The notes: generated from the sequence alone by a model not told the origin. Positions 8,331 through 16,403 are shown, counted from the first letter of the stretch. The stretch is DNA of 33,845 nt from Actinomycetota bacterium (GCA_026393535.1 JAPKZY010000044.1:1-33845); one strand, 5' to 3'. Numbers and translations are program-made.

Positions 8331-8762
8331 ATGGCTCATTTCGTAACCACTGTTCCTTCGTCCAAATCTCCTGAAGAAGCGTTTGCCTACATGTCAGACA
8401 TCCGCAATTTTGCCCAGTGGGATAAAGGAATCAAGAAAATCGACCAAGTTGTAGGTGACGGCGCTGGTGTGGGGTCTGGTTATGACATCACCGTAAAAGG
8501 GTTTGGCGGCAAAGACTCGGTCTTTCGCTACGTCACTCTTGAGTGCGACTCCCCCACCAATGTTTTGGTGAAGGGCAAGAACTGGATGTTCACCTCAGTC
8601 GATCGCGTGACCATCACACCCACAGCAACCGGATGCGACGTCACCTACGACGCAGTGCTGACTGCAAATCTCATTGCGTGGCCAGTGAACATCATGCTTG
8701 GTCGAGTGTTTGACAAAGTTGGCGCAGTCGCAACGCGGGGCCTGACAAAAGTTCTTGCCTAG
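8331..8762 (+). CDS. SRPBCC / polyketide-cyclase-like lipid-binding protein
   Basis: The 143-residue protein has the START-like SRPBCC pattern: an opening strand MAHFVTTVPSSKSPEEAFAY, then DIRNFAQWDKGIKK (the family's W-xx-xxx turn), two-stranded middle parts, and a long C-terminal helix ending in RGLTKVLA. Such proteins bind hydrophobic ligands in a deep pocket, and no catalytic residue can be assigned. It is monocistronic in this view, divergent from DUF2071. Its stop shares the CTAG tetranucleotide with the convergent zinc-ribbon gene. Confidence 0.83.
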   Translation: MAHFVTTVPSSKSPEEAFAYMSDIRNFAQWDKGIKKIDQVVGDGAGVGSGYDITVKGFGGKDSVFRYVTLECDSPTNVLVKGKNWMFTSVDRVTITPTATGCDVTYDAVLTANLIAWPVNIMLGRVFDKVGAVATRGLTKVLA

Positions 8763-8920
8763 GGGCAACCCAAATCATTGAGGTTGGCGCATTCTCTGCA
8801 CAACCACGCAGTGCCTTCCGAAGTGCTCCACGCTGTAGCAAGAGGCGAACCACACGACATGCAATCGTGCTTTTCCTTTGTTATTGGTTTCACTTCAAAG
8901 TGCGGAGCCTGATCAGACAT
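8759..8920 (-). CDS. Small zinc-ribbon-like protein (53 aa)
   Basis: This is a short protein with two CxxC knuckles, C20-x2-C23 and C41-x2-C44, spaced as in a rubredoxin-like or treble-clef zinc ribbon. An additional Cys lies at 52. The ATG at 8920 lies eight bases inside the end of the upstream flavin hydroxylase gene, so translation is probably coupled and this start is preferred over the in-frame upstream extension to 8941. It is the last gene of the ring-cleavage operon. Its role is not known; structural zinc or a small regulatory or redox role are all possible. Confidence 0.7.
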   Translation of the reverse strand: MSDQAPHFEVKPITKEKHDCMSCGSPLATAWSTSEGTAWLCRECANLNDLGCP

Positions 8921-10322
8921 ACGTAGCGAGATTAGCCGCACACTGATTCAATTCGGCCAAATCACCTGCCACTGCCGCGACGTACCGATCTGGCCGAACC
9001 ACGATTGCAAATGCATCACCAAGAGTTTCCGGTGCCACCACGTTGATGACAGGAATGGAAGAAAATGCTGGCGGGATGACGACTGGCGCTGCAGTGACCA
9101 GCACAAATGACGCGCCGTTAGTGCGAACTGCTTTCGACACTTCAGGGTGGAACCAGAACTGATGCCCAACTCGCGCGTCATCGCCCATCACAATTCCTGC
9201 TTCAATAAATGGGCTCGGCCGTGTGCCGCCGTATCCACTTTCAACATCAACTCCGTGACTAACGCGACCACCTAGTTGATCAATGAGGCGACCCATGTCG
9301 ACTGCGTGGGCAATGGTGCTACGTACATGAGGAACACGTTCAGGTGAATAGGTGTCAAGAATTTTCTCAGAGGCAATTCCTCGAGTGATGAACGAAAGTT
9401 TCCACGCAAGGTTGATGGCATCGCGCATACCGGAATTCAATCCTTGACCAGCGAAAGGCGGAGTCTGATGTGCAGAATCGCCAGCCAGGAATACATTTCC
9501 CCTTTGCATCACTGGCGCAACGACTGCATGAAACCGATACGCAGCACTACGCACAATGCGAGCCACTGATGGTGAAATCATTCCGTCAAGTAACTGCCAG
9601 AGACCCTGTTCAGTATTGAGTGCAGCAGTATCTTCGCCGTCTTGCACTTGAAATTCCCACCGGCGGTAACGGCGCACTCCTTGCACAAAAGTAAACGGGC
9701 GATCCGCATGGCAAAACTGGCGCACACCGACAGGAAGATCAACAACGGCACCTTCATGCAGTTCGGCATCAACCACTAACCATTCCTGATCAAAATGCAA
9801 ATCTTCTAACTGCAGACCCAAGAACTTTCGTGTCCAACTTGATGCTCCATCACAACCAACAAACCAACGCGATTCAATCGTTTCTCCGTTATCAAGAGTT
9901 GTGACGACTTTCTTACCGCCATCTTCTATGTGTGTCACCGTTCGACCCCACATCACGGTTGAACCTCGGGCTTCAGCTTCAGACCGCAACATGGCGTCGA
10001 GTTCAGGTTGATAATGAACGACTACCGGCGGCACTCCCTGCAGACCGACTGGTGGAATATCTGCACCAATGATTACTTCATCATTTGGGCCAACAAAGTC
10101 ACCGCGTTGTAACGGCTCAGTATTGAGCTGTAGCCACTCGCCCATTCCATGGTCATAACACGCACGGAGTATCTCATCATCCATCACGATTGCTCGCGGC
10201 AGTTGATACGGAATGAGGTCGCGATCGATAACGACGTTTGAAACACCCATATCATTCAGAATCGTGGCAAGAAAACTTCCAACTGGTCCTCCGCCAAGAA
10301 TGACGACATCGGCTTTGATCAT
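8913..10322 (-). CDS. FAD-dependent aromatic hydroxylase (MhpA/PheA-like)
   Basis: This 469-residue class A flavoprotein monooxygenase has all three family motifs: the FAD dinucleotide motif GGGPVG at 10-15, the DG motif in VGCDGASSW near 158, and the GD motif in FLAGDSAHQTPPFAGQGLN at 281. It should hydroxylate a phenolic ring using NAD(P)H and oxygen. The C-terminal part keeps the thioredoxin-like remnant (FAIVVRPDRYVAA) typical of phenol hydroxylase and 3-(3-hydroxyphenyl)propionate hydroxylase relatives, although the protein is shorter than MhpA. Its ATG overlaps the TetR stop (ATGA). With the VOC and FAH genes it suggests hydroxylation, meta-cleavage and hydrolysis of an aromatic compound. 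Substrate is unknown. Confidence 0.92.
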   Translation of the reverse strand: MIKADVVILGGGPVGSFLATILNDMGVSNVVIDRDLIPYQLPRAIVMDDEILRACYDHGMGEWLQLNTEPLQRGDFVGPNDEVIIGADIPPVGLQGVPPVVVHYQPELDAMLRSEAEARGSTVMWGRTVTHIEDGGKKVVTTLDNGETIESRWFVGCDGASSWTRKFLGLQLEDLHFDQEWLVVDAELHEGAVVDLPVGVRQFCHADRPFTFVQGVRRYRRWEFQVQDGEDTAALNTEQGLWQLLDGMISPSVARIVRSAAYRFHAVVAPVMQRGNVFLAGDSAHQTPPFAGQGLNSGMRDAINLAWKLSFITRGIASEKILDTYSPERVPHVRSTIAHAVDMGRLIDQLGGRVSHGVDVESGYGGTRPSPFIEAGIVMGDDARVGHQFWFHPEVSKAVRTNGASFVLVTAAPVVIPPAFSSIPVINVVAPETLGDAFAIVVRPDRYVAAVAGDLAELNQCAANLATYV

Positions 10323-10915
10323 TGCAGAAATTCTGAAATAAATTTTGTTCTGAAAGTTCGAACTAGATCGCGCACATCATCTTGCTCATCAGTGGGCACA
10401 TCAGTAACAGCAAATAGAAACGGTTCAAGTGCCGCCCAACCCATTTCCAGAGCCATACCTATCGCCGCTAGTGCTTTTATCTGTGTATCTGGCTCGTCAA
10501 GTTGACGCATTTTTGCAACGTGTTGTAACGCTCCACGCGGAATAGAAACTCCCGCTTCCAACTCCATCGTTGCAAGTTCCATTTCATTATCAAGAACTGC
10601 TCGCACCACAGCACGTAAATACCGTGGTTCACTAGTCAACACAAGTGCATCAGGGATTGGATTCCCGTGAGATTTTTCTCGTACATCTTCCGCGTGTTGT
10701 TCAACCAATAGCAACATGGCAGCCCGCATCAGGCCTTCTTTGCTTCCAAAGTAGTGATGCACGAGTCCATGGTTGACACCAGCACGTTCCGCAACCATGC
10801 GCACACTCATCGCACGCGGGCCAACTTCGCCAAGTAAATCAGCAGCAGCTGCTATCAGCTTTGCCTCTGCCTCTGTTTGTTTTCGTGGCTGCGTTGGTTG
10901 TTCAGCAATACTCAT
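10319..10915 (-). CDS. TetR-family transcriptional regulator
   Basis: The 198-residue protein has a TetR-type N-terminal DNA-binding domain at about residues 14-62. MSVRMVAERAGVNHGLVHHY forms the helix-turn-helix, followed by FGSKEGLMRAA. The rest is the helical ligand-binding domain and is not informative. It sits inside the operon it presumably controls, overlapping the VOC gene upstream and the flavin hydroxylase downstream by four bases each. A perfect palindrome at 11459-11474 in the divergent promoter is its likely operator. Ligand would be an aromatic intermediate or a CoA ester (inference). Confidence 0.93.
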   Translation of the reverse strand: MSIAEQPTQPRKQTEAEAKLIAAAADLLGEVGPRAMSVRMVAERAGVNHGLVHHYFGSKEGLMRAAMLLLVEQHAEDVREKSHGNPIPDALVLTSEPRYLRAVVRAVLDNEMELATMELEAGVSIPRGALQHVAKMRQLDEPDTQIKALAAIGMALEMGWAALEPFLFAVTDVPTDEQDDVRDLVRTFRTKFISEFLQ

Positions 10916-11436
10916 TTTCCGGCTGTTGCGTAGTCAGTGAGCGAAGCGGGACTTTCACCAGATTTGCGTCGTGCGTTTAGCGCTTCAAAATCAACATCAA
11001 TGCCAATTGGGTTGGCTGCAAAAAGAGGCCCGTTCATGAACTCATCAGCTTGTTCCATTGACAATGAATCCACTTGGGTTTCCACCTGGTTGCCATCAGG
11101 GTCCCGGTAATAGGCAGACAGTGTCATGCCGTGATTAATTGTCCAGTACGGTGAAACTCCTTTGGCTTTCATTCGCTCGTATTGTCCGAATAGGTCATCT
11201 ATTGACGCATACGTAAATGCGAAATGTTCGAGGCCTTCAGATTCTGCGGACCTTGCTTCTAGGTGCGGCATATTCACAATTGCAATACGGTGATGCTCAT
11301 CGTCATATGAGAGGAAGGAGATGAAATCGTTTCCATAACGGACCGAACCTTCTAAGAAATCAAGCCACCACTCAAGCATTTCTGCGTATCGCGGGCTCTT
11401 TAAAACGACATGGGCGAATTTGATAGGCGATGCCAT
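10912..11436 (-). CDS. VOC-family extradiol-dioxygenase-like protein
   Basis: This 174-residue protein belongs to the vicinal oxygen chelate superfamily. The three expected metal ligands are visible: H9 in IKFAHVVL, H71 in EGLEHFAFTY and E119 in RDPDGNQVETQVD. Context with a ring hydroxylase and a fumarylacetoacetate-hydrolase-family enzyme favours a ring-cleaving extradiol dioxygenase role, but glyoxalase-like or other VOC chemistry cannot be excluded from sequence. It is the first gene of the minus-strand operon and its stop overlaps the TetR start. The ATG at 11436 faces the palindromic operator. Confidence 0.85.
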   Translation of the reverse strand: MASPIKFAHVVLKSPRYAEMLEWWLDFLEGSVRYGNDFISFLSYDDEHHRIAIVNMPHLEARSAESEGLEHFAFTYASIDDLFGQYERMKAKGVSPYWTINHGMTLSAYYRDPDGNQVETQVDSLSMEQADEFMNGPLFAANPIGIDVDFEALNARRKSGESPASLTDYATAGK

Positions 11437-11458
11437 GAAATTTTCCTACTCTCCATTG

Positions 11459-11474
11459 TTAGTCAAGTGACTAA
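11459..11474. promoter_or_regulatory. Candidate TetR operator, perfect inverted repeat
   Basis: TTAGTCA and TGACTAA are perfect 7-base arms around an AG spacer, in the 57-base gap between the VOC gene (minus) and the FAH gene (plus). A further TGACTA copy begins at 11478. Size and position suit a TetR dimer controlling both directions. Confidence 0.65.
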
Positions 11475-11493
11475 ACATGACTATAGTAGCCAC

Positions 11494-12336
11494 ATGACAT
11501 TGCGATTTGCTTCAAAAAATGGCCGCGCCCAATTAGTGGTCGGCCCCAACAACAATCTTGTCGACCTGGCAGAAGTTAGTGGCGGGAAATTTGATGCAGA
11601 CCCGATCAAGGCTTTTCCACGTTGGGCAGAGTTGCGCGCGTTTGCTGCAACAGTGACAGATGGTGGATCACCTGCAAACCCTGACGAACTGGATGCACCA
11701 TCACCATGGCCGTTGCAAGTTTTTGCAATCGGATTGAACTATCGCTCGCACGCTGAAGAAAGCGGAATGGGCCTTCCCGCCGTGCCACTGACGTTTACTA
11801 AGTTCACGTCGTGCATCGCTGGCCCGAATGCTGACATTCCTATTGATGCGCCGATGGTCGACTGGGAAGTTGAACTTGTAGTTGTTATCAGTAGCGGTGG
11901 TCGCAACATTGCAAAGGCTGACGCATGGAATCACATTGCTGGAATCAGCGTCGGACAAGACATCTCAGACCGTGCATTGCAATTTGCAGCTCAACCTCCG
12001 CACTTCGACCTTGGCAAGAGCAAGAAGAATTTCGGGCCATTTGGCCCATGGCTTGTCGATGCAGCCGATGTTCCGAATCGTGATGTGATGCATATGACAT
12101 GCACCCTCAATGGTGAAGAAGTTCAGAACACTCTGACAGATGACCTTGTCTTCAATGTTGGAGACATTGTGGAATACGTATCCGGAATTGTTGAATTGCT
12201 TCCAGGTGATGTGATCTTTACTGGTACACCAGGCGGAGTAGGCGTTTCCCGCAAACCACCTGTGTTCTTGAAACCTGGTGATGTTTTGGTTTCCACCATT
12301 GATGGAATTGGCACCACAACTAACCGTTGTATTTAG
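11494..12336 (+). CDS. Fumarylacetoacetate-hydrolase-family enzyme
   Basis: This 280-residue protein has the FAH fold signature. FAIGLNYRSHAEESG occurs near 78, the metal ligands E125 and E127 lie in VDWEVELVV, D156 lies in ISVGQDISDR, and GDVIFTGTPGGVG is near the C-terminus. Members hydrolyse, hydrate or decarboxylate 2-oxo-alkenoates produced after meta ring cleavage. I chose the ATG at 11494 because an earlier ATG at 11410 would run across the divergent operator and inside the VOC gene. It is divergent from the hydroxylase operon and probably shares its control. Confidence 0.93.
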   Translation: MTLRFASKNGRAQLVVGPNNNLVDLAEVSGGKFDADPIKAFPRWAELRAFAATVTDGGSPANPDELDAPSPWPLQVFAIGLNYRSHAEESGMGLPAVPLTFTKFTSCIAGPNADIPIDAPMVDWEVELVVVISSGGRNIAKADAWNHIAGISVGQDISDRALQFAAQPPHFDLGKSKKNFGPFGPWLVDAADVPNRDVMHMTCTLNGEEVQNTLTDDLVFNVGDIVEYVSGIVELLPGDVIFTGTPGGVGVSRKPPVFLKPGDVLVSTIDGIGTTTNRCI

Positions 12337-12341
12337 GCTCT

Positions 12342-12368
12342 CGCCGTATTATTCCGAAACGTACGGCG
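12342..12368. terminator. Possible hairpin terminator between convergent genes
   Basis: CGCCGTA at 12342-12348 and TACGGCG at 12362-12368 form a perfect 7-base-pair stem with a 13-base loop, straddling the stops of the FAH gene and the SDR gene. Only a weak T-rich tail follows on the plus strand, so intrinsic termination is uncertain. Confidence 0.35.
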
Positions 12369-13323
12369 CAATTATTTGATTGCACCAGTTCCATAAATTT
12401 GTACGAGCCTCGGCAGTATCGCTGCGGCGGGTCGTGGGCAATTTATGAATGCTACGAACTTCACGATCAGACCAGAACGAACCACTAGCCCCTGGTATTG
12501 GCTGAACTGCTGCCAACCAGGCGATGGTGTCAGCACCTTGTTCGGGAGAGCGCAAAATTGGTTTTGTGATCCGTTGGAAGGCAGGAATTGATTCCTGAAC
12601 TCCAGGAGTATCAGCCCAGCCAGGATGCATTGAATCAAAATGAACAGCACGTTCCTTAGTCGCCCACATTTCATTGAGCGTGACCTGCGCACGTTTTGCA
12701 ATTGCATACTGCTTGGAACCGTTATAGATATCAACACGCATTTCTAAAGTGCGTTTCCCATCAACGTTCGGTAGTTCAGCTGAATACATGCCGCCAGACG
12801 AGACAGTGACAACGCGACCTTGATCTGCAGTCAGGTTGGGAAGCAGAACTGTCGTCAAAAGATGTGGACCGAGAACATGAGACGCAACTGTTTGTTCAAT
12901 ACCTTGAGGTGAGACTTCACGTATGTTGAGAAGTGCACCAGCATTATGAACAACCGCAAAGACCTGTGGGAAACGATTTGCAATTTCTCTGGCTGCATTG
13001 CCAACCGATTGCAGATCGCCCATCTCTGCGACCACACACACCGGCTCTGGCCCTGTGCAGATATTGCGTATAGATGAAATGACCTCCTCGCACTTTTCTT
13101 TGTTTCGCGCGACAAGAACTAACTGGGCTCCTGTCGGAGCAAGAATGCGTACACATTCCTTTCCAAGCCCCGATGTTGGCCCGGTAATCACCACAACCTT
13201 GCCAGTCAAGTCATAACTAGATACTTGATCCCAGTGATTAATACGGGAACGCGCAATAAAACCTATGCGAGAAAATCCTGGAACAATTGCAGTGTCCAGT
13301 AGCGAACTAAAAAAATTACTCAT
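12349..13323 (-). CDS. Short-chain dehydrogenase/reductase (DHRS12-like)
   Basis: This 324-residue SDR has the NAD(P)-binding TGPTSGLG at 47-54, HNAG at 126-129, the catalytic Ser region VSSGG at 174-178, and Y206-x3-K210. An N-terminal extension of about 40 residues with hydrophobic character (residues 1-25) precedes the Rossmann fold, as in DHRS12-like reductases. The C-terminal part ends in WNWCNQIIAPY, which is unusual for small SDRs. It is the last of three closely spaced minus-strand genes, three bases after a membrane-protein gene. Substrate is unknown; a lipid-like or hydrophobic substrate is an inference. Confidence 0.9.
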   Translation of the reverse strand: MSNFFSSLLDTAIVPGFSRIGFIARSRINHWDQVSSYDLTGKVVVITGPTSGLGKECVRILAPTGAQLVLVARNKEKCEEVISSIRNICTGPEPVCVVAEMGDLQSVGNAAREIANRFPQVFAVVHNAGALLNIREVSPQGIEQTVASHVLGPHLLTTVLLPNLTADQGRVVTVSSGGMYSAELPNVDGKRTLEMRVDIYNGSKQYAIAKRAQVTLNEMWATKERAVHFDSMHPGWADTPGVQESIPAFQRITKPILRSPEQGADTIAWLAAVQPIPGASGSFWSDREVRSIHKLPTTRRSDTAEARTNLWNWCNQIIAPYVSE

Positions 13324-13326
13324 TAT

Positions 13327-13761
13327 CTACATCCCTTGTAAAAGCATTACGGCAGCGAGAAAACCACACAGGGTCCACGCAATTGTGCGGGGCCAGTTTG
13401 TTTGTACGAGTTCGCGCCCCACCTGTGCATCAGGTGCCTCGACCATGCGTGCATGTCGCGGTACAGACAGAAAGATGGTGCACAAAAGTGCAACAGCTAA
13501 ACACCCGCCGTTTGCCCATGTCAACCACCACGACACACCAGATGGAGTATTGACCCACAGAATTAATGTCGATACACCTTCAATAGCCATCGGTGGACCA
13601 ACAACAATTCCTGTCCATCGCTGATGCTTCTCAGCGACTTGTTTTGCGCTCTCTACTGGCACCATTGCAAGCAGTGGATAATGCACCAACTGCACAAACC
13701 AAATGACACCTACCATGATGCAGACAGATACGAGATGCACTGTTAGTACAAGATCGTCCAT
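13327..13761 (-). CDS. Small conserved four-helix membrane protein
   Basis: The 144-residue protein has four hydrophobic segments, at roughly 5-30, 47-70, 80-100 and 125-143. The first contains VIWFVQLVHYPLL, with charged and His residues next to it (EKHQRW). I recognise this as a widespread uncharacterised membrane family with a conserved HYPL-type motif but cannot name a function. It lies between a Gfo/Idh/MocA oxidoreductase and an SDR with gaps of one and three bases, so it is part of their operon. Confidence 0.75.
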   Translation of the reverse strand: MDDLVLTVHLVSVCIMVGVIWFVQLVHYPLLAMVPVESAKQVAEKHQRWTGIVVGPPMAIEGVSTLILWVNTPSGVSWWLTWANGGCLAVALLCTIFLSVPRHARMVEAPDAQVGRELVQTNWPRTIAWTLCGFLAAVMLLQGM

Positions 13762-13762
13762 G

Positions 13763-14839
13763 TCAGAGTCCGTATTCTGAAATCAATACAGGCCGTTGCA
13801 AATCGATTGACTTGTGTGCAGCTGCACCAATTACAACTGACCACAGTCCATCGACAACCGTGACTTCAGGTTGCGTATTGTCAAAAACCGCATCAACAAA
13901 GCGTTTGCACTCAATAAAACTTGCACCAAAGTGAAAGCCCATATGGGCAATATCAGGGTCTGTTGGTACATCAATTTCACGCACTGACCGTGATGAACGG
14001 TCACCAAAGAAAATCTTGCCGTTACCAGGGATAAACGCTTCAAGCTTTCCCTTATCCCCCACCACAGTGATCTCTTGTTCATGCTGCCCACCTTCGGCGA
14101 ACATTGATAAGTCGAGCATGGTGCGCACACCATTGGCGTATTCAACAATTACATATGCATTGTCGAGAATGTCGCTGCGCTTTCCGTCGTACACCTCATC
14201 AAGATGATTTACATCTTGACCACCGCTCGCGATCACGCGCACAGGTCGAGAACCCACAGCCACATTCATCAGGTCGAAGAAATGGCAGCACTTCTCCACC
14301 AATGTGCCACCCGTGTTTTGCGAGAAGCGATTCCAGTTGTCAACCTTGACAAGAAATGGAAAACGATGTTCACGAATCGACATCATCTTCATGTTGCCGA
14401 TGATTCCCGAACGTAGTTCATGCAATAGCCCTGCAATCGGTGCCATGTATCGGTACTCAAGCCCAACCCAGGTAATAGCCGAGCGTTGAGATTGAGCTTT
14501 CACTACAGAAATACAATCCTCCACAGTGGTGCACATTGGTTTTTCTACAAGAACTGGAATGTTGGTCTCAAAGATGTCGTCGAGCAATGACTTGTGCGTG
14601 AAGTTGGGTGCAGCGACAAGCACTGCATCAACAAGACCACTACTCAACAGGTCACGGTGGTCCGTGAACTCAGCAACTGCAAATGCTCGGTCGCCCAAGG
14701 TATGACGGGCCCACCCATGTTGTTCTTCGTGGGGGTCACTAACGGCAGTGACTGCAACATTTGTGATGCCCATGAGATTGCGCAGGTGCTCACACCCCAT
14801 CATTCCAGTACCAATGACGCCGATGCGCAGTTCTGACAT
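13763..14839 (-). CDS. Gfo/Idh/MocA-family oxidoreductase
   Basis: The protein has an N-terminal Rossmann fold with RIGVIGTGMMG at residues 5-15 and the family signature LVEKPMCTTVEDC. The C-terminal alpha/beta domain then contains VEKCCHFFDLMNVAV, the usual HxxD-like active-site pattern. Members oxidise or reduce sugars, inositols and related compounds with NAD(P). I used the ATG at 14839 because the upstream in-frame extension to 14923 has no family similarity. It heads an operon with a membrane protein and an SDR and is divergent from an APH-like kinase gene. Substrate is not determinable. Confidence 0.92.
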   Translation of the reverse strand: MSELRIGVIGTGMMGCEHLRNLMGITNVAVTAVSDPHEEQHGWARHTLGDRAFAVAEFTDHRDLLSSGLVDAVLVAAPNFTHKSLLDDIFETNIPVLVEKPMCTTVEDCISVVKAQSQRSAITWVGLEYRYMAPIAGLLHELRSGIIGNMKMMSIREHRFPFLVKVDNWNRFSQNTGGTLVEKCCHFFDLMNVAVGSRPVRVIASGGQDVNHLDEVYDGKRSDILDNAYVIVEYANGVRTMLDLSMFAEGGQHEQEITVVGDKGKLEAFIPGNGKIFFGDRSSRSVREIDVPTDPDIAHMGFHFGASFIECKRFVDAVFDNTQPEVTVVDGLWSVVIGAAAHKSIDLQRPVLISEYGL

Positions 14840-14863
14840 ATAAGTAAGGCTACGCCCCTGCAG

Positions 14864-14880
14864 TTTGCGTTCATCGCAAA
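14864..14880. promoter_or_regulatory. Short inverted repeat in a divergent promoter
   Basis: TTTGCG at 14864-14869 and CGCAAA at 14875-14880 are separated by five bases, in the 98-base region between the Gfo/Idh/MocA gene and the kinase-like gene. It is a possible operator. Arms of six bases can arise by chance. Confidence 0.3.
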
Positions 14881-14937
14881 GACAACTAGTGTTTCCTCTT
14901 GTTGTTCCGGGGGGAATAACCAATAGGGGGAATTCTC

Positions 14938-16044
14938 ATGGCAATCGTTGATCTCATTACATCCGGACTCGGATTACTTGCATCTGAAAAGGACATCACG
15001 ACTACGTGGGTCGAAGGCGTAATGCGCGGCAGTGGAAATCTGGAAGATGGCGTCACAGTCACTGCGGTCTCGACGGAGCGCATCGGTGAAGGTGTCGGAA
15101 TTCTCAGCATTTTGCAGCGAGTGACACCTACTTATTCAGGTGCGACAAAAGCGCCAAAGTCTCTTGTCGTGAAATACCCGACAGATGACCCTGTTCAACG
15201 TGGAACTGCAGACGCTTTGGTGTTCTATATTCGCGAACTAACTTTTTACCGTGACTGTGCACCAAGTGCGCCATTCAAAACTGCAAAGTGCTACGGCCAG
15301 GCAATTGAAACTGAAAACACCAATTTCACAATCGCAATGGAAGACATTGGTCATTACAGAGCACTCAACCAATTAGAAGGTCTCAGCATTAGTGATGCAA
15401 AAATTATGTTGGAAAAACTCGCTGACTTCCATGCGATGTGGTGGAATAGCCCGAAGCTGCCAGACATGCAAAGTATTTTCCCACCAATTCTTAACCCAAC
15501 ATACGAAATGGTCCTGCCAATGCTGTGGGGTCAAGGTTGGCCAAACGTTGAACAATACGTAGGACATCTTCTTCCAGAAAGTGTTCGCGGCATTGGTGAT
15601 ATTTGGGCTGGCAAAGTTCCTTGGATGCTCGGCAACTTAATGGCGCCATTGACATTGATGCATGGTGATTACCGCGCAGACAACATGATGTTCGATGGTA
15701 AAGAACCCGTTCTTATCGACTTCCAGATCGTCGGCACAGGTTCTGGCATGTATGACGTTGGTTACTTTATTAGTCAGTCAATTGCAACCGATGTTCGCAG
15801 AGGTCATGACCAAGAGCTTGTCAACACTTACCTTGACCGTCTTGAATTTCATGGAATTTCAATTGACCGCGCCGAAATGTGGCGTCAATATTTGGTAGCC
15901 ATTTGTTTCTGCGTGACCTACGGTGTCACAACGTTCGGAGGCTTCGCTGAACAGAACGAACGCGGCCAGCAACTCTTGCAAGATATGTTGCTGCGCGCCC
16001 TACATTGCGTAGCCGACAACGATGCACTGAAAGTGATTTCGTGA
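14938..16044 (+). CDS. APH/ecdysteroid-kinase-like phosphotransferase
   Basis: The 368-residue protein has a protein-kinase-like fold of the aminoglycoside phosphotransferase or EcKinase group. K79 in SLVVKYP is the probable ATP-binding Lys, HGDYRADN at 242-249 is the catalytic loop, and LIDFQ at 259-263 contains the metal-binding Asp. EDIGHY near 135 is typical of the hinge in this family. A strong GGGGGA binding site precedes the ATG. Its stop overlaps the GTG start of an AhpD-like gene (GTGA). In actinobacteria such genes are often found near acyl-CoA dehydrogenases and are sometimes annotated as antibiotic kinases, but the real acceptor is unknown. Confidence 0.88.
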   Translation: MAIVDLITSGLGLLASEKDITTTWVEGVMRGSGNLEDGVTVTAVSTERIGEGVGILSILQRVTPTYSGATKAPKSLVVKYPTDDPVQRGTADALVFYIRELTFYRDCAPSAPFKTAKCYGQAIETENTNFTIAMEDIGHYRALNQLEGLSISDAKIMLEKLADFHAMWWNSPKLPDMQSIFPPILNPTYEMVLPMLWGQGWPNVEQYVGHLLPESVRGIGDIWAGKVPWMLGNLMAPLTLMHGDYRADNMMFDGKEPVLIDFQIVGTGSGMYDVGYFISQSIATDVRRGHDQELVNTYLDRLEFHGISIDRAEMWRQYLVAICFCVTYGVTTFGGFAEQNERGQQLLQDMLLRALHCVADNDALKVIS

Positions 16045-16403
16045 CCGATCACACCCATGATCATGGCCGCGGAGTTTTGTCGCAGTTAGCACCTGAGGGT
16101 CGCGAACTGAAGGCCCTGATTCCCGGTGTCTACGACGGGTTTGCCCAATTACATACCGCTGCGTTTGCAGAAGGTGTTCTTGACAAGAAAACGAAGGAAC
16201 TCCTGGCACTTGCAATTGCAATTGCAGTTCGTTGTGATGGCTGCATTGCCAGCCATGCCCGTGGTGCCGCAGTAACTAAGGCCACCGAGGCCGAAGTTGC
16301 CGAAACTATTGGCGTTGCGATTGCAATGAGCGGTGGGCCTGGCACGGTTTATGGCCCTCGCGCGTTGGCGGCCTTCCGCGACTTCGCACCCAAGACTGAA
16401 TAG
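16041..16403 (+). CDS. AhpD-like carboxymuconolactone decarboxylase family protein
   Basis: The 120-residue protein has the CMD/AhpD fold, with the redox-active C65-x2-C68-x3-H72 motif in RCDGCIASHARGA and the helix KTKELLALAIAIA before it. Such proteins reduce peroxides or disulfides. A pair of cysteines rather than a decarboxylase active site points to AhpD-like peroxidase chemistry. GTG at 16041 is preferred because it overlaps the upstream stop and gives a standard length; an ATG at 16005 would lie inside the kinase gene. Confidence 0.9.
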   Translation: MTDHTHDHGRGVLSQLAPEGRELKALIPGVYDGFAQLHTAAFAEGVLDKKTKELLALAIAIAVRCDGCIASHARGAAVTKATEAEVAETIGVAIAMSGGPGTVYGPRALAAFRDFAPKTE

